Positions 36,135 to 45,903 of a stretch of 64,000 bases of DNA are shown here, in pieces (position 1 is the stretch's first letter; each line of letters starts with the position of its first letter). The DNA comes from Synechococcus sp. LA31 (lineage in GTDB: Bacteria; Cyanobacteriota; Cyanobacteriia; PCC-6307; Cyanobiaceae): NCBI RefSeq assembly GCF_018502385.1, contig NZ_CP075523.1, positions 2,108,001-2,172,000 of the forward strand. The letters run 5' to 3'. Below the pieces are notes generated by a model. It saw nothing but the letters and a program-made list of their open reading frames with translations, did not search any database and had not been told where the DNA came from. Both the position numbers and the translations under genes were made by a program.

Positions 36135-37634
36135 ATGGTTTACGACTGGTTCAATCGCGGCACAGCCCCCCAAAACCCCGAGGAGCCCCAGCCGGAACAA
36201 GCCTCGCAGGCGCCTGCGGCTGAAGAGCAACCTGCCGCGGCCGCTCCTGCCGTGGGCGCTGTTGATCAGGACGCCCTCGATTGGGCCCGCCAGGCCTACG
36301 CGCGCCTGAAGGCCCAACAGGAAGCTGACAAAGAGGCCGCCGCGCCCCCGCCCCCTGCTCCGGCTCGTGCAGAGCCCCTGCAAAGCATCGAACCGGTTCA
36401 GCAGGCGCAGCAAGACCCCGTTGCTGAGCCGGCCGTTGAGCCATCTGCATCGCCTGAGCCCGAGCTCCCTTCAGCAGGTTTATCGCTGCTTGAGCAGGCT
36501 GCAGCCCAGCGGGCGCAGCGCCAGCAGGAGCTGCTTGAGCGTGCGATCGACACGCCGGCTCCGGCTCCCACCGCTGCGCCTGCAACGCCCGCCGCGCCCG
36601 CTGATGAAGCCGCTCCGCAGCTCGGCGCGTTTGACGACGACTTCACCTGGTCGGCAGAAGTGCTCGCGGCCCAGGGCCGCAACCTCAGCGACATCTCCTT
36701 GGAGGAGATCGACTGGCTGGGCCGCCTGCGCCGCGGCATGGAGAAGACCCGCCGGGGCTTCGTCACCCAGCTGCTCGACAACCTCGGCGACGATCCCCTC
36801 ACCCCCGAGGTGCTGGACGATCTGGAGAGCCTTTTGCTCCGCGCCGACGTGGGGGTGAAGGCCACAGATCAAGTGCTCGATGCCCTGCGCAAGCGCCTGA
36901 ATGAAGAGGTGGTGGAGCCGGCCGAGGGCATCCGCTTCCTCAAAGAGCAGCTCAAGGGGTTGCTTGATGCGCCGATCCAGGCCAGTGGCGCACAGCTGCT
37001 GGCGCCGGAGCGCGGCCGCCTCAACGTGTGGCTGATGGTGGGTGTGAACGGCGTGGGCAAAACCACCACCCTCGGCAAGCTCGCCAATCTCGCCGTGCGC
37101 AGTGGCTACAGCTGCCTGATCGCCGCGGCTGACACCTTCCGCGCCGCGGCGGTGCAACAGGTGGCGGTGTGGGGTGAGCGCAGTGGCGTCACCGTGGTGT
37201 CGAACCCCTCCGCCAATGCCGATCCCGCGGCGGTGGTGTTTGACGCCATCGGCGCGGCCCAGGCCAAGGGCACTGATCTGGTGCTGGTGGACACGGCCGG
37301 TCGCCTGCAGACCAAGCACAACCTGATGGAGGAGCTCTCCAAGGTGCGCCGCATCGTCGACAAGTTGGCGCCTGACGCACAGGTGCAGTCGCTGTTGGTG
37401 CTGGATGCCAGCCAGGGGCAGAACGGCCTCAAGCAGGCCATGGCCTTTGCCCAGGCGGCCGGTCTCACCGGTGTGGTGATCACCAAGCTCGATGGCAGCT
37501 CCCGCGGCGGCGTGGCCCTGGCGGTGGCCTCAGAAGCGGGCCTGCCGATCCGGTTCATCGGCGCTGGCGAGGGCATTCGCGACCTGCGGCCCTTCAACAG
37601 CTTCGAATTCGTGGAAGCGCTGCTGGCCAAATAA
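36135..37634 (+). CDS. ftsY: Signal recognition particle receptor FtsY
   Basis: A 499-residue SRP receptor GTPase that docks ribosome-SRP complexes on the membrane. A strong Shine-Dalgarno AGGAGG (36123-36128) precedes ATG 36135. Residues 1-170 are an acidic, Pro/Ala/Gln-rich A domain. The NG domain follows: LRRGMEKTRRGF, G1 VGVNGVGKTTTLGKLAN, DTFRAAAVQQ, G3 DTAGRLQTKHNLMEEL, G4 TKLDGSSRGGVALAV and the C-terminal GAGEGIRDLRPF. Length is normal for a cyanobacterial FtsY. Confidence 0.98.
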   Translation: MVYDWFNRGTAPQNPEEPQPEQASQAPAAEEQPAAAAPAVGAVDQDALDWARQAYARLKAQQEADKEAAAPPPPAPARAEPLQSIEPVQQAQQDPVAEPAVEPSASPEPELPSAGLSLLEQAAAQRAQRQQELLERAIDTPAPAPTAAPATPAAPADEAAPQLGAFDDDFTWSAEVLAAQGRNLSDISLEEIDWLGRLRRGMEKTRRGFVTQLLDNLGDDPLTPEVLDDLESLLLRADVGVKATDQVLDALRKRLNEEVVEPAEGIRFLKEQLKGLLDAPIQASGAQLLAPERGRLNVWLMVGVNGVGKTTTLGKLANLAVRSGYSCLIAAADTFRAAAVQQVAVWGERSGVTVVSNPSANADPAAVVFDAIGAAQAKGTDLVLVDTAGRLQTKHNLMEELSKVRRIVDKLAPDAQVQSLLVLDASQGQNGLKQAMAFAQAAGLTGVVITKLDGSSRGGVALAVASEAGLPIRFIGAGEGIRDLRPFNSFEFVEALLAK

Positions 37635-37669
37635 ACGCGGCTATCTTGCGGGCACTTCGCGGCCGCTCG

Positions 37670-39085
37670 GTGAGCAGCAAGCCGCCCCCACGGCGGTCTG
37701 ACCCTCCGCTTCAGATCCACGCCGACCGCGCCACCACCCCGCGGCCGCCATCGGCGCTGGCTTCGGTGCGCCAGCTGCTCGACAGCCTCAACCGCGAGCA
37801 GCGCCGTAATCACGAGCTGCTCGCTTCCCTGGGCTTTGCCCTGCGCAGCTTTACCAACCTCAGCCGCTTCCTTGAGCTCGTGCCCTTGGTAGCAGCGCGC
37901 CTGGTGGAGGGTGACGGTGCTCTGCTGGTGGTGTTTCACCCCGATGGCCGCCTCTGGCGCGAGCAGCTGCATGGCAGTGCGCCTGAGGTACTGCGGCAGC
38001 TGGCAGCCCTCCCCGACGACGAGCTGCTGCAGGCTTCCGGTGATGCGGCCGTCGCGGCGCTGCTGGATCGCCTGGTGCGCCGCCAGCTCACCGATCGCCC
38101 CTTGTTTGCCACCTCCGTGGTGGCCCGCAGCCGCTGCCGTGGCCGGCTTTATGTGTATGGCCCTCGCACGGGCCTGAGTTGGAGCGAAAGCCACCGCGGA
38201 CACGCCCAACTGGTGGCGGATCTCACCGGTGTGGCGATTGAAAACGAGCAGCTGTTGCAGGAGGCGCGGCGCCATGAGCGTGTCGACCGGCAGCTCTCCA
38301 CCGGCGCGGAGCTCCAGGCCCAGCTGCTGCCGGACCACTGCCCAGTGATCGAAGGGGTGGAACTGGCGGCCCGCTGCCGGCCCGCCTTCCAGGTGGGCGG
38401 CGACTACTACGACTTCATTCCCACCCGCCCGCAACTGCTGGGTCGCCGCCGCGAGCAGGGCCGCTGGGCGCTGGTGGTGGGTGATGTGATGGGGAAGGGG
38501 GTGCCCGCCAGCCTGTTGATGACGCTGCTGCGGGGCATGCTGCGGGCGGAGGTGCTCAGCGGTCTGCCACCGGATCGAATCCTGCACGACCTCAATCAGC
38601 TAGCCCAGGAAGACCTGGCCCAGTCACACCGCTTCGTCACCCTCTTCTATTCCGATTACGACCCCCGCACCCGCCTGCTTCGCTACGCCAACGCTGCCCA
38701 CAACCCGCCGTTGATCTGGCGCCGCATGCGCAACGCCGTGGATCGCCTCGATGCGCCGGGATTGTTGATCGGCCTGCAACCTGAAGCCAACTATGGCTGC
38801 GAGCAGATCGTGCTCGACCCAGGCGATGTGCTGCTCTGCTACACCGACGGCGTCACCGAAGCCAGTGGCCTCAACGGCGAGCGTTACGACGAGGAGCGGC
38901 TGATCACCGCCTTTCAAGCGGCCTGCCGCTCCGGGGTTGGCGCCCAGGGGATCCTCGATCAGCTCTTCACCCGTTTGGATCGCTTCGTGGGTGCTGATCG
39001 CCAGCTGGACGACGATGCCTCGATGGTGGTGCTCAAGGTGCGCGAGGAGGTGATGCTGCCCTCGCTGAGCCGCCTGCCAAGCTGA
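37670..39085 (+). CDS. PP2C-type protein phosphatase with GAF-like domain (RsbU family)
   Basis: A 471-residue protein from GTG 37670; an in-frame TTG at 37646 is less likely. Residues about 55-205 look like a GAF-type sensor (LVPLVAARLVEGDGALLVVF to VADLTGVAIENEQLL). Residues about 230-465 are a SpoIIE/PP2C phosphatase: QVGGDYYDF, VVGDVMGKGVPASLLM, YANAAHNPPLIW, DVLLCYTDGVTEASG and LDDDASMVVLKV supply the metal-binding aspartates. Such proteins dephosphorylate anti-sigma antagonists, but no partner switch genes are in the window. It is conserved between ftsY and argH in relatives. Confidence 0.9.
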   Translation: MSSKPPPRRSDPPLQIHADRATTPRPPSALASVRQLLDSLNREQRRNHELLASLGFALRSFTNLSRFLELVPLVAARLVEGDGALLVVFHPDGRLWREQLHGSAPEVLRQLAALPDDELLQASGDAAVAALLDRLVRRQLTDRPLFATSVVARSRCRGRLYVYGPRTGLSWSESHRGHAQLVADLTGVAIENEQLLQEARRHERVDRQLSTGAELQAQLLPDHCPVIEGVELAARCRPAFQVGGDYYDFIPTRPQLLGRRREQGRWALVVGDVMGKGVPASLLMTLLRGMLRAEVLSGLPPDRILHDLNQLAQEDLAQSHRFVTLFYSDYDPRTRLLRYANAAHNPPLIWRRMRNAVDRLDAPGLLIGLQPEANYGCEQIVLDPGDVLLCYTDGVTEASGLNGERYDEERLITAFQAACRSGVGAQGILDQLFTRLDRFVGADRQLDDDASMVVLKVREEVMLPSLSRLPS

Positions 39086-39112
39086 GATTCAGTGTGATCG
39101 AGCCGGGCCCCG

Positions 39113-40513
39113 ATGGCGGTTGAGTCGTCTTCCTCCACCTGGAGTCAGCGTTTTGAGGAGGGGCTGCATCCGGCGATCGAGCGCTTCAACGCGTCGATCG
39201 GCTTCGACATCACCCTGCTGCAACACGACCTCGACGGCTCCATCGCCCACGCCCGCATGCTTGCCAGCACCGGCGTGATCACGGCCGAGGAAGCCGAGCA
39301 ACTGGTGGTGGGCTTGGAGCAAGTGCGTAGCGAAGCCGCTGCCGGCCAGTTCAACCCCGGCCTCGACGATGAAGACGTGCACTTCGCGGTGGAGCGCCGC
39401 CTGATCGCGATCCTCGGCCCCCTGGGCAAAAAGCTGCACACCGGCCGCTCACGCAACGATCAGGTGGGCACCGATCTGCGCCTGTGGCTGCGCGGCCAGA
39501 TCGATGCGATCGACAGCGCCTTGGTGCGCTTCGAGCGGGCGTTGCTGGATCAGGCTGAGGCCCACGCCGAGGTGATGATCCCGGGCTACACCCACCTGCA
39601 GCGGGCCCAGCCCATCTGCCTGGCCCACCACCTGCTGGCCTATGTGGAGATGGCCGAGCGTGACCGGGCCAGGCTGCGCGATCTGCGCAAACGCGTGAAC
39701 ATCTGCCCGCTGGGGGCTGCGGCCCTGGCCGGCACGCCGGTGCCGATCGATCGCCGCCACACCGCTGCGGCCCTGGGCTTCGACGACGTGTACGCCAACA
39801 GCCTCGATGCGGTGAGCGACCGCGACTTCGCCGTGGAGTTCAGCGCCGCCGCCAGCCTGGTGATGGTGCACCTCAGCCGGTTGAGCGAGGAGGTGATCCT
39901 CTGGGCCAGCGAGGAGTTCAGCTTCGTGAAGCTCACCGATCGCTGCGCCACCGGCAGCAGCCTGATGCCCCAGAAGAAAAACCCGGATGTGCCCGAGCTG
40001 GTGCGCGGCAAGTGCGGCCGCGTGTTCGGCCATCTGCAGGGGCTTCTGGTGATGATCAAGGGCCTGCCCCTCGCCTACAACAAAGACTTCCAGGAAGACA
40101 AGGAAGCCCTCTTCGACGCCGTGGCCACCACCCTGGCCTGCCTGGAGGCGATGGCGATCTTGTTTGAGGAGGGCCTGCAGTTCCGCCCGGAGCGGCTGGA
40201 GGCTGCTGTGGGCTCGGATTTCTCCAATGCCACTGATGTGGCCGACTATCTGGTGGCCAAAGGGGTGCCGTTCCGCGAGGCCTACCAGCTGGTGGGCGGA
40301 CTGGTGAAGGGTTGTTTGCAGGAGGGAATCCTGCTGCGGGATCTGCCGCTGGAGCGCTGGCAGCAGCTGCACCCTGGCTTTGAGGCCGACATCTACGAGG
40401 CCATTCACCCTCGCCAGGTGGTGGCAGCGCGCCGCAGCGAAGGCGGCACGGCGTTTGATCAGGTGCGGCTTCAGCTGGGGCGAGCCAGGGCGCGGCTTGA
40501 AGGGGTGGCCTAA
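39113..40513 (+). CDS. argH: Argininosuccinate lyase
   Basis: A 466-residue fumarase/aspartase-superfamily enzyme that splits argininosuccinate into arginine and fumarate. Signatures are [38 protein letters not shown] (catalytic histidine in this segment) and the superfamily signature [20 protein letters not shown] (catalytic serine). Length and start (ATG 39113) are normal. It follows the RsbU-like gene by 27 bp on the same strand. Confidence 0.98.
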   Translation: MAVESSSSTWSQRFEEGLHPAIERFNASIGFDITLLQHDLDGSIAHARMLASTGVITAEEAEQLVVGLEQVRSEAAAGQFNPGLDDEDVHFAVERRLIAILGPLGKKLHTGRSRNDQVGTDLRLWLRGQIDAIDSALVRFERALLDQAEAHAEVMIPGYTHLQRAQPICLAHHLLAYVEMAERDRARLRDLRKRVNICPLGAAALAGTPVPIDRRHTAAALGFDDVYANSLDAVSDRDFAVEFSAAASLVMVHLSRLSEEVILWASEEFSFVKLTDRCATGSSLMPQKKNPDVPELVRGKCGRVFGHLQGLLVMIKGLPLAYNKDFQEDKEALFDAVATTLACLEAMAILFEEGLQFRPERLEAAVGSDFSNATDVADYLVAKGVPFREAYQLVGGLVKGCLQEGILLRDLPLERWQQLHPGFEADIYEAIHPRQVVAARRSEGGTAFDQVRLQLGRARARLEGVA

Positions 40514-40595
40514 CGCCGGGCCGGTACCTGCCGAATCGTCTCGGCCGCCTTAGGCTTTTTGAGCTGAATTTCTGCCTGATCGGCCCCCTCGGCCT

Positions 40596-41090
40596 GTGAG
40601 CATTTTTGTTGGCAACCTCCCCTTCCGCGCGGAACAGGAGGACGTGGCCGAGCTGTTTACCCCTTTCGGTGAAATCACCAACTGTTTCCTGCCCCTGGAG
40701 CGGGATACAGGCCGAAAGCGGGGCTTTGCGTTTGTGGAACTGGCCGACGAGGACAGCGAATCACGCGCCATCGACGCCCTCCAGGGCGCAGAGCTGATGG
40801 GTCGCCCCCTGCGCATCAACAAAGCCGAACCCCGCAGTAGCGGCGGCGGCGGCGGCGGCAGTGGTGGCGGCTACGGAGGTGGTGACCGTGGCCCCCGGCG
40901 CGGCGGTGATGGCGCTGGCGGCGGAGGCAGCTATGGCGGCGGCGATCGCGCTGCTTACGGAGCTGGCGAGCGTTCGTCCGGTGCACGCGGTTGGGAAGAC
41001 CGCAGCTACGGCGGCGGCGGCGATCGCGCTGGTGATTCCTTTGGAGCGGGCCGCACCCGCCGGCGGCGCAGCAGCGGTGGTGGCGACTGA
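40596..41090 (+). CDS. RNA-binding protein, RRM plus glycine-rich tail
   Basis: A 164-residue protein starting with GTG 40596. Residues 1-80 are one RNA-recognition motif, with RNP2 IFVGNLPF and RNP1 RKRGFAFVEL. The C-terminal half is a Gly/Arg/Ser-rich low-complexity tail (GGGYGGGDRGPRRGGDG and similar), ending RRRRSSGGGD. This is the cyanobacterial Rbp type with glycine-rich C-terminus, often cold-responsive and implicated in mRNA localisation or stability. The 82 bp before it could hold a regulatory leader, but I see no definite motif. Confidence 0.93.
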   Translation: MSIFVGNLPFRAEQEDVAELFTPFGEITNCFLPLERDTGRKRGFAFVELADEDSESRAIDALQGAELMGRPLRINKAEPRSSGGGGGGSGGGYGGGDRGPRRGGDGAGGGGSYGGGDRAAYGAGERSSGARGWEDRSYGGGGDRAGDSFGAGRTRRRRSSGGGD

Positions 41091-41130
41091 AGCCTGACGG
41101 GGCCGCTCGATTGCTGGGGTTGAGGCTCGT

Positions 41131-42129
41131 TTAGAGCCCCCGCTCCTCCAGCTGGGCAGCCGCGCGCTCGAACACCTCGGGGCCTGCATCGCGGGCTCCA
41201 GCGGCCAGGCCGAGATCGCGGCGCCAATGGCGCGCCCCGCTCACGCCTTCCACCACCTGCACCAGATGCCGGGCAATGGCCCAGAGGCGGCCGCCGCCGT
41301 TGCACCAGCCCTCGGCATAGGGGATCAAACCCCGCACCACCGTTGAGGCACTGGCCATCGGTTGGCTGCTGTCGCTGAACAGGTCGCGGTCCACCGTGGC
41401 CCAGCGCAGGGGGTGATCGTAGGCGGCCCGGCCCACCATCACGCCATCCACCTGTTGCAGCTGCTCAGAGCAGCTGGCCAGATCGAGCAGGCCGCCATTC
41501 AGTTCGATCGTGAGAGCGGGCCGCTCTCGTTTGAGCTGATGCACCAGCTCGTAGCGCAGGGGCGGGATCGTGCGGTTTTGTTTGGGATCGAGGCCCTCCA
41601 GCCAGGCCTTGCGGGCGTGCACGCTGAACCGCTGCGCCCCAGCTGCAGCCACCGCATCCACGAAGGCCAGCAGCTCCGCGTAGGAATCCCGCTCATCGAT
41701 GCCGATGCGGTGCTTCACCGTGACCGGCAGCGGTGAGGCCGCGGCCATGGCACTGATGCAGCGGGCCACGTGATCCGGTTCAGCCATCAAGCAGGCCCCG
41801 AAGCGCCCCTTCTGCACCTTCTCGCTGGGGCAACCCACGTTGAGGTTGATCTCGTCGTAGCCGCGATCGGCGGCGATCCGGGCGGCCTCCGCCAAGAGTT
41901 GCGGATCGTCGCCGCCCACCTGCAGGGCGATCGGATGCTCGATCGGGTCGAAATCGATCAGGCGCTCGCGCCGCTCGCTGTAGTGCAGCGCCTGGGCCAC
42001 CACCATCTCGGTGTAAAGCAGGCTGCGCCGAGTGATCTGCCGCATCAGCACCCGGAAGTGCCGATCGGTGTAGTCCATCATCGGGGCCACACTGAAGCGG
42101 TAGGCCCCGTTCAGCAGCGAATCGGGCAT
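41131..42129 (-). CDS. dusA: tRNA-dihydrouridine synthase DusA
   Basis: A 332-residue FMN enzyme that reduces uridines in the tRNA D-loop. ATG 42129 gives MPDSLLNGAYRFSVAPMMDY, the proper start; the longer frame runs into the divergent gene. Motifs: APMMDYTDRHFR, VAQALHYSERR (both typical of DusA), IALQVGGDDP, NLNVGCPSEKVQKGRFGACL with the catalytic Cys in the GACL segment, VKHRIGID and ELNGGLLDL with VMVGRAAYDHP. It converges on rbp (40 bp) and is divergent from the flavoprotein gene with 25 bp between the starts. Confidence 0.95.
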   Translation of the reverse strand: MPDSLLNGAYRFSVAPMMDYTDRHFRVLMRQITRRSLLYTEMVVAQALHYSERRERLIDFDPIEHPIALQVGGDDPQLLAEAARIAADRGYDEINLNVGCPSEKVQKGRFGACLMAEPDHVARCISAMAAASPLPVTVKHRIGIDERDSYAELLAFVDAVAAAGAQRFSVHARKAWLEGLDPKQNRTIPPLRYELVHQLKRERPALTIELNGGLLDLASCSEQLQQVDGVMVGRAAYDHPLRWATVDRDLFSDSSQPMASASTVVRGLIPYAEGWCNGGGRLWAIARHLVQVVEGVSGARHWRRDLGLAAGARDAGPEVFERAAAQLEERGL

Positions 42130-42154
42130 CGCTCCATGCTCGCCTTTCACGCCG

Positions 42155-43465
42155 ATGCCCTCCTCTTCTGAGCACTGGTCGCTGGTGGTGGCTGGTGGTG
42201 GACCGGCCGGCTTCATGGCGGCGATTGCCGCGGCGGAGGCCGGGCTGCAGCGGGTGTTGGTGCTTGAAAGCACCCCGGAGCCCCTGGGCAAGGTGCTGAT
42301 CAGCGGGGGCGGCCGTTGCAATGTGACCCACGCCTGCTGGGATCCCAGGGAGCTGGTGGGGTCCTATCCCCGCGGTGGCAAGGCCCTGCGCGGCCCCTTC
42401 AGCCGCTTTGCTGCCGGCGATGCGGTGGCTTGGTTCGACGAGCACGGCCTGGAGCTGGTGGAGGAGGCGGATGGCCGCATGTTTCCGCGGGCTAATCGCT
42501 CCACGGCGGTGATTCAGTGCCTGCGCCGTGCGGCGGCCGCGGCCGGTGTGGAGCTGCGCACCCACTGCGCGCTCCAGGCAGCACGGCAGCGGCCCCAGGG
42601 GGGCTTTGCGCTGGATGTGCGACGCGGTTCCCAGGCTGGAGCTGAGGCCGCAGCGGTGTCGCTCACCGCCGATCGTCTGCTCCTGGCCACCGGCAGCCAT
42701 CCCAGCGGGCGGCGCCTGGCCCAGAGCCTTGGCCATGGCCTGGTGGCGCCGGTGCCCTCCCTGTTCACGCTGGCCTTCAAGCCCAATCCGCTGGTGGCGT
42801 TAGCCGGGGTGGTGATGGATCCGGTCGACCTCGAGCTGGAGATCGACCTGGATCAGATCGCCGCTCCAGCGCCGCCGGGTATGGCCCATCGCTTTCGCCA
42901 GTCGGGTCCGCTGTTGATCACCCACTGGGGCTTAAGCGGGCCTGCCGCTCTGCGGCTCACGGCCTTTGCGGCGCGAGCGCTGCACCATGGCGGCTACCGG
43001 GGCACTTTGCGGGTCGACTGGAGCGGTGGCCGTAGCCAGCCCCAGCTGGAGCAGCTGTTTGCCGAGTGCCGCCGCGATCAGGCCCGGCGCCAGCTCAGCA
43101 ACGCCCGCCCTTGGCCGGCGCTGAGCCGCCGCCTCTGGCAGCACCTTCTCGATCAGCAGGGGGTGGAGCCGGAGCGTCGTTGGGCTGATCTGGGCAAACG
43201 CCAGCAGCAGGGCTTGATCGAAAGCCTGCGGCGCAGCAGCTACCCGGTGGCCGGCCGCGGCCCTTTTGGTGAAGAGTTCGTCACCGCCGGCGGCGTGCCC
43301 CTGGGGGAGGTGAACCTGGCCACCATGGAAAGCCGACTCACCACTGGGCTCTACCTGGCCGGTGAGCTGTTGGATGTGGATGGCATCACCGGCGGCTTCA
43401 ACTTCCAGCACTGCTGGAGCTCTGGCTGGCTCGCGGGGCAGGCGATCGCGGCTGTGGGTTCCTGA
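42155..43465 (+). CDS. BaiN/HI0933-family flavoprotein
   Basis: A 436-residue NAD(P)/FAD-dependent oxidoreductase. The FAD-binding site is VVAGGGPAGFMAAIAAAEAG near residues 11-30. It is followed by LGKVLISGGGRCNVTHA, then LLLATGSHPSGRRLAQSLGH and the C-terminal family signature AGELLDVDGITGGFNFQHCW. The HI0933/YhiN family is widespread and its physiological substrate is mostly unknown. It converges on pilC with 11 bp between the stops. Confidence 0.92.
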   Translation: MPSSSEHWSLVVAGGGPAGFMAAIAAAEAGLQRVLVLESTPEPLGKVLISGGGRCNVTHACWDPRELVGSYPRGGKALRGPFSRFAAGDAVAWFDEHGLELVEEADGRMFPRANRSTAVIQCLRRAAAAAGVELRTHCALQAARQRPQGGFALDVRRGSQAGAEAAAVSLTADRLLLATGSHPSGRRLAQSLGHGLVAPVPSLFTLAFKPNPLVALAGVVMDPVDLELEIDLDQIAAPAPPGMAHRFRQSGPLLITHWGLSGPAALRLTAFAARALHHGGYRGTLRVDWSGGRSQPQLEQLFAECRRDQARRQLSNARPWPALSRRLWQHLLDQQGVEPERRWADLGKRQQQGLIESLRRSSYPVAGRGPFGEEFVTAGGVPLGEVNLATMESRLTTGLYLAGELLDVDGITGGFNFQHCWSSGWLAGQAIAAVGS

Positions 43466-43476
43466 TGCGGCCGTGG

Positions 43477-44724
43477 CTATTTGATCTGATCAAAGATCGA
43501 GAACATCGGCAGATACATCGCCAGCAGGATTGAGCCCACGATGCCGCCCACGATCACGATCATGGCGGGTTCGAGCATCGAGGTGAGTGCCTTCACGGCG
43601 GCTTCCACTTCGTCTTCGTAGAAGTCGGCCACCTTGGAGAGCATCGTGTCCATCTGGCCGGTTTCCTCGCCGATGGCGAGCATGCTCAGGGCCAGTTCGG
43701 GGAAGACCTGTTTGCGTCCGAGGGCCACGCTCAGGGGAATGCCCTCTTGCACGTCTTGGCGGGAGGCCACGATCGCGTCGGCGATCACGGCGTTGCCTGC
43801 CGTTTCTTGCACGATCTCGAGCGAGAGCAGGATCGGCACCCCAGCTCGTGTGAGGGAGCTGAAGGTGCGGCAAAACTTGGCTGTGGCTGTTTTCTGGATC
43901 AGGTCGCCGAACAGGGGCAGTTGCAGCAGCAGGCCATCCACCCGGCGGCGGCCATCGGCGGTGGCGTAGTAGCGGCTGAACAGCCAGCCCCCCACCACGA
44001 GGACCAACACCAGCAGCAGCGAGAAGGAGGAGCGCAGCAGCTTGCTCAGATCCACCATCAGCTGGGTGAACACGGGCAGCTCGGCGCCCAGGTCTTCAAA
44101 GATCCCCGCGAAGGTGGGGATCAGGAAGATCGTCATCCCCAGGAACACCAGCACCGCGATCACCAGCACTGCCACCGGGTAGCCCATCGCCCCCTTGATT
44201 TGGTTTTGGAGCTTGGCGTTGCCCTCCAGCAACTTGGCCAGGCGCCGCAGGCTCTCATCGAGCACACCGCCGGCCTCTCCCGCTTCCACCATGGCGATGG
44301 TGAGCTTGTCGAACACCTTCGGCCAGCGCCGCAGCGCCGCCCCGAGGCTGCCGCCCTGGTTCACATCGGTGCTCACCGCCGTGAGCGCCCGCTTGAACAG
44401 GGGCATGCGCTGTTGCCGCGCCATCAGATCGAGGCTGCGCACGATCGGCACCCCGGCATCCACCAGCGCCGCCAGCTTGTTGGCGAACAGCGCTTTCTCG
44501 CGGATGCCAGGCCGGGCCTCCAGCAGGCCGGAGAGATCCAGGCCAAACACGGTGGTGGCCGGCACGGCGGCGCCGCGGCCTGTTCCCTCCACTAGCTCCA
44601 GGGCGCTGGGCACGATGCCGCGGCGGCGTAGGTCGCGGCGGGCGCTGGCGACATCGGCGGCCTGCAGGCGCAGTTGGCGGGTTTGGCCGGCGCGGGTGGT
44701 GTAGGTAGCGCTGAAGTTGGGCAT
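43477..44724 (-). CDS. pilC: Type IV pilus inner-membrane platform protein PilC
   Basis: A 415-residue GspF-family protein from ATG 44724 (MPNFSATYTTRAGQT); the frame extends upstream through pilT and that part is not coding. It contains two T2SF repeats, each with ALVDAGVPIVRSLDLMA- and SLTRAGVPILLSLEIVQ-type motifs, and three membrane segments (VLVIAVLVFLGMTIFLIPT, FSLLLVLVLVVGGWLF, MIVIVGGIVGSILLAMYLPM). PilC anchors the PilB and PilT motors to the pilus base. It is the last gene of pilB-pilT-pilC; its ATG lies 14 bp after the pilT stop. Confidence 0.95.
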   Translation of the reverse strand: MPNFSATYTTRAGQTRQLRLQAADVASARRDLRRRGIVPSALELVEGTGRGAAVPATTVFGLDLSGLLEARPGIREKALFANKLAALVDAGVPIVRSLDLMARQQRMPLFKRALTAVSTDVNQGGSLGAALRRWPKVFDKLTIAMVEAGEAGGVLDESLRRLAKLLEGNAKLQNQIKGAMGYPVAVLVIAVLVFLGMTIFLIPTFAGIFEDLGAELPVFTQLMVDLSKLLRSSFSLLLVLVLVVGGWLFSRYYATADGRRRVDGLLLQLPLFGDLIQKTATAKFCRTFSSLTRAGVPILLSLEIVQETAGNAVIADAIVASRQDVQEGIPLSVALGRKQVFPELALSMLAIGEETGQMDTMLSKVADFYEDEVEAAVKALTSMLEPAMIVIVGGIVGSILLAMYLPMFSIFDQIK

Positions 44725-44738
44725 GGGGGCGGCTCCGC

Positions 44739-45821
44739 TCAGCCGCTCTGGCCGTCGAGCAGGCGGCCCAGTTCCTCCGGTTTGCTGGCCTTGGCCATCG
44801 CCTCCTCGCGGCTCACAGCCCCTTGCACCACCAGGTTGGCCAGGGCCCGTTCCAGGGTCTGCATGCCCTGCTGGCCGCCGGTTTGGATCTGGGAATAGAG
44901 CTGCGCCGTTTTGCCCTCGCGGATCAGGTTGGCGATGGCTGGCGTGTTGATCAGGATCTCCTGGGCCATCACGCGCCCGAACTGGCCCGGCATGGGGTTC
45001 AGCCGTTTGCACAGGGTCTGCGAGAACACCCCCACCAGCGAACTGCTCAGCTGCACGCGGATCTGGGTCTGCTGCTCAGCCGGGAACACATCCACCATGC
45101 GATCCACCGTCTGGGCGGCGGAGCTGGTGTGCAATGTGCCAAACACCAGGTGACCTGTTTCCGCTGCGGTGATCGCCAGCTGGATCGTTTCCAGGTCGCG
45201 CATCTCCCCCACCAGGATCACGTCGGGGTCCTCGCGCAGGGCCGCCCGCAGGGCCGCGGCGAAGCTGCGGGTGTCTTCCCCCAGCTGGCGCTGGTGGATC
45301 ACGCTTTGCTCATTGCGGTAGGTGAATTCGATCGGGTCCTCGATCGTGAGGATGTGCTCGGCGCGGCTGCGGTTGATGTGATCCAGCAGGGCCGCCAGGG
45401 TGGTGGTTTTGCCGGAGCCGGTGGGCCCGGTCACCAGGATCAGCCCCCGCGGCCGCCGGCTCGTTTCTTCCACCACCGGCGGCAGATTCAGGCTGGAGAG
45501 GCTGGGGATCGAGCTGCCCAGGGCCCGCAGGCAGGCGGCGTAGCTGCCCCGCTGCCGGTACACATTCACGCGGAAGCGCGACACCCCCCGCAAGCCGTAA
45601 GCACAGTCGAGTTCCCAGGTTTGCTCCAGCTGCTTGCGCTGGGCGTTGTTGATCATCGAGAAGATCAGGCGGTTGCACTGGTCTTCGCTGAGCTTCTCCT
45701 CGCGCATGGGTCGCAGCGCTCCGCTGAAGCGTCCGTAGGGGGGCTGTCCCGCTGCCAGGTGCAGATCGCTACCGCCGCTCTCCACCAGCTCCTCCATCAG
45801 CTGCTCGATCTGGAGCTCCAT
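44739..45821 (-). CDS. pilT: Type IV pilus retraction ATPase PilT
   Basis: A 360-residue hexameric ATPase that powers pilus retraction, and with it twitching motility and DNA uptake. Motifs are the N-terminal GGSDLHLAAGQPPYGR, Walker [18 protein letters not shown], the Asp box IEDPIEFTY, Walker B DVILVGEMRD, the His box FGTLHTSSAAQTVDRMVDVF and the AIANLIREGKTAQLY segment typical of PilT. It lies between pilB (82 bp upstream) and pilC on the same strand. Confidence 0.97.
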   Translation of the reverse strand: MELQIEQLMEELVESGGSDLHLAAGQPPYGRFSGALRPMREEKLSEDQCNRLIFSMINNAQRKQLEQTWELDCAYGLRGVSRFRVNVYRQRGSYAACLRALGSSIPSLSSLNLPPVVEETSRRPRGLILVTGPTGSGKTTTLAALLDHINRSRAEHILTIEDPIEFTYRNEQSVIHQRQLGEDTRSFAAALRAALREDPDVILVGEMRDLETIQLAITAAETGHLVFGTLHTSSAAQTVDRMVDVFPAEQQTQIRVQLSSSLVGVFSQTLCKRLNPMPGQFGRVMAQEILINTPAIANLIREGKTAQLYSQIQTGGQQGMQTLERALANLVVQGAVSREEAMAKASKPEELGRLLDGQSG

Positions 45822-45903
45822 GGCCGGGCGGGATGCGTTCTGCCGTCAGTGTGGGTGGGGCGGATCGAGGCGGCAACGGCGCTGCCGTGGTGCTGGGCCC
45901 CGC

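Noticed and set aside
36151-36585. Frames opposite the FtsY acidic domain
   Set aside because: The FtsY A domain is low-complexity, which produces long spurious antisense frames.
37106-38587. 493-residue frame antisense to ftsY and the RsbU-like gene
   Set aside because: It spans two well-supported genes on the opposite strand and their intergenic gap; no protein family is recognisable.
40830-41080. GGC-rich repetitive DNA
   Set aside because: It encodes the glycine-rich tail of the RNA-binding protein and is not an independent repeat element.
44725-45012. N-terminal extension of pilC
   Set aside because: The extension lies inside pilT on the same strand in another frame and reads as low-complexity sequence; ATG 44724 gives the family start.
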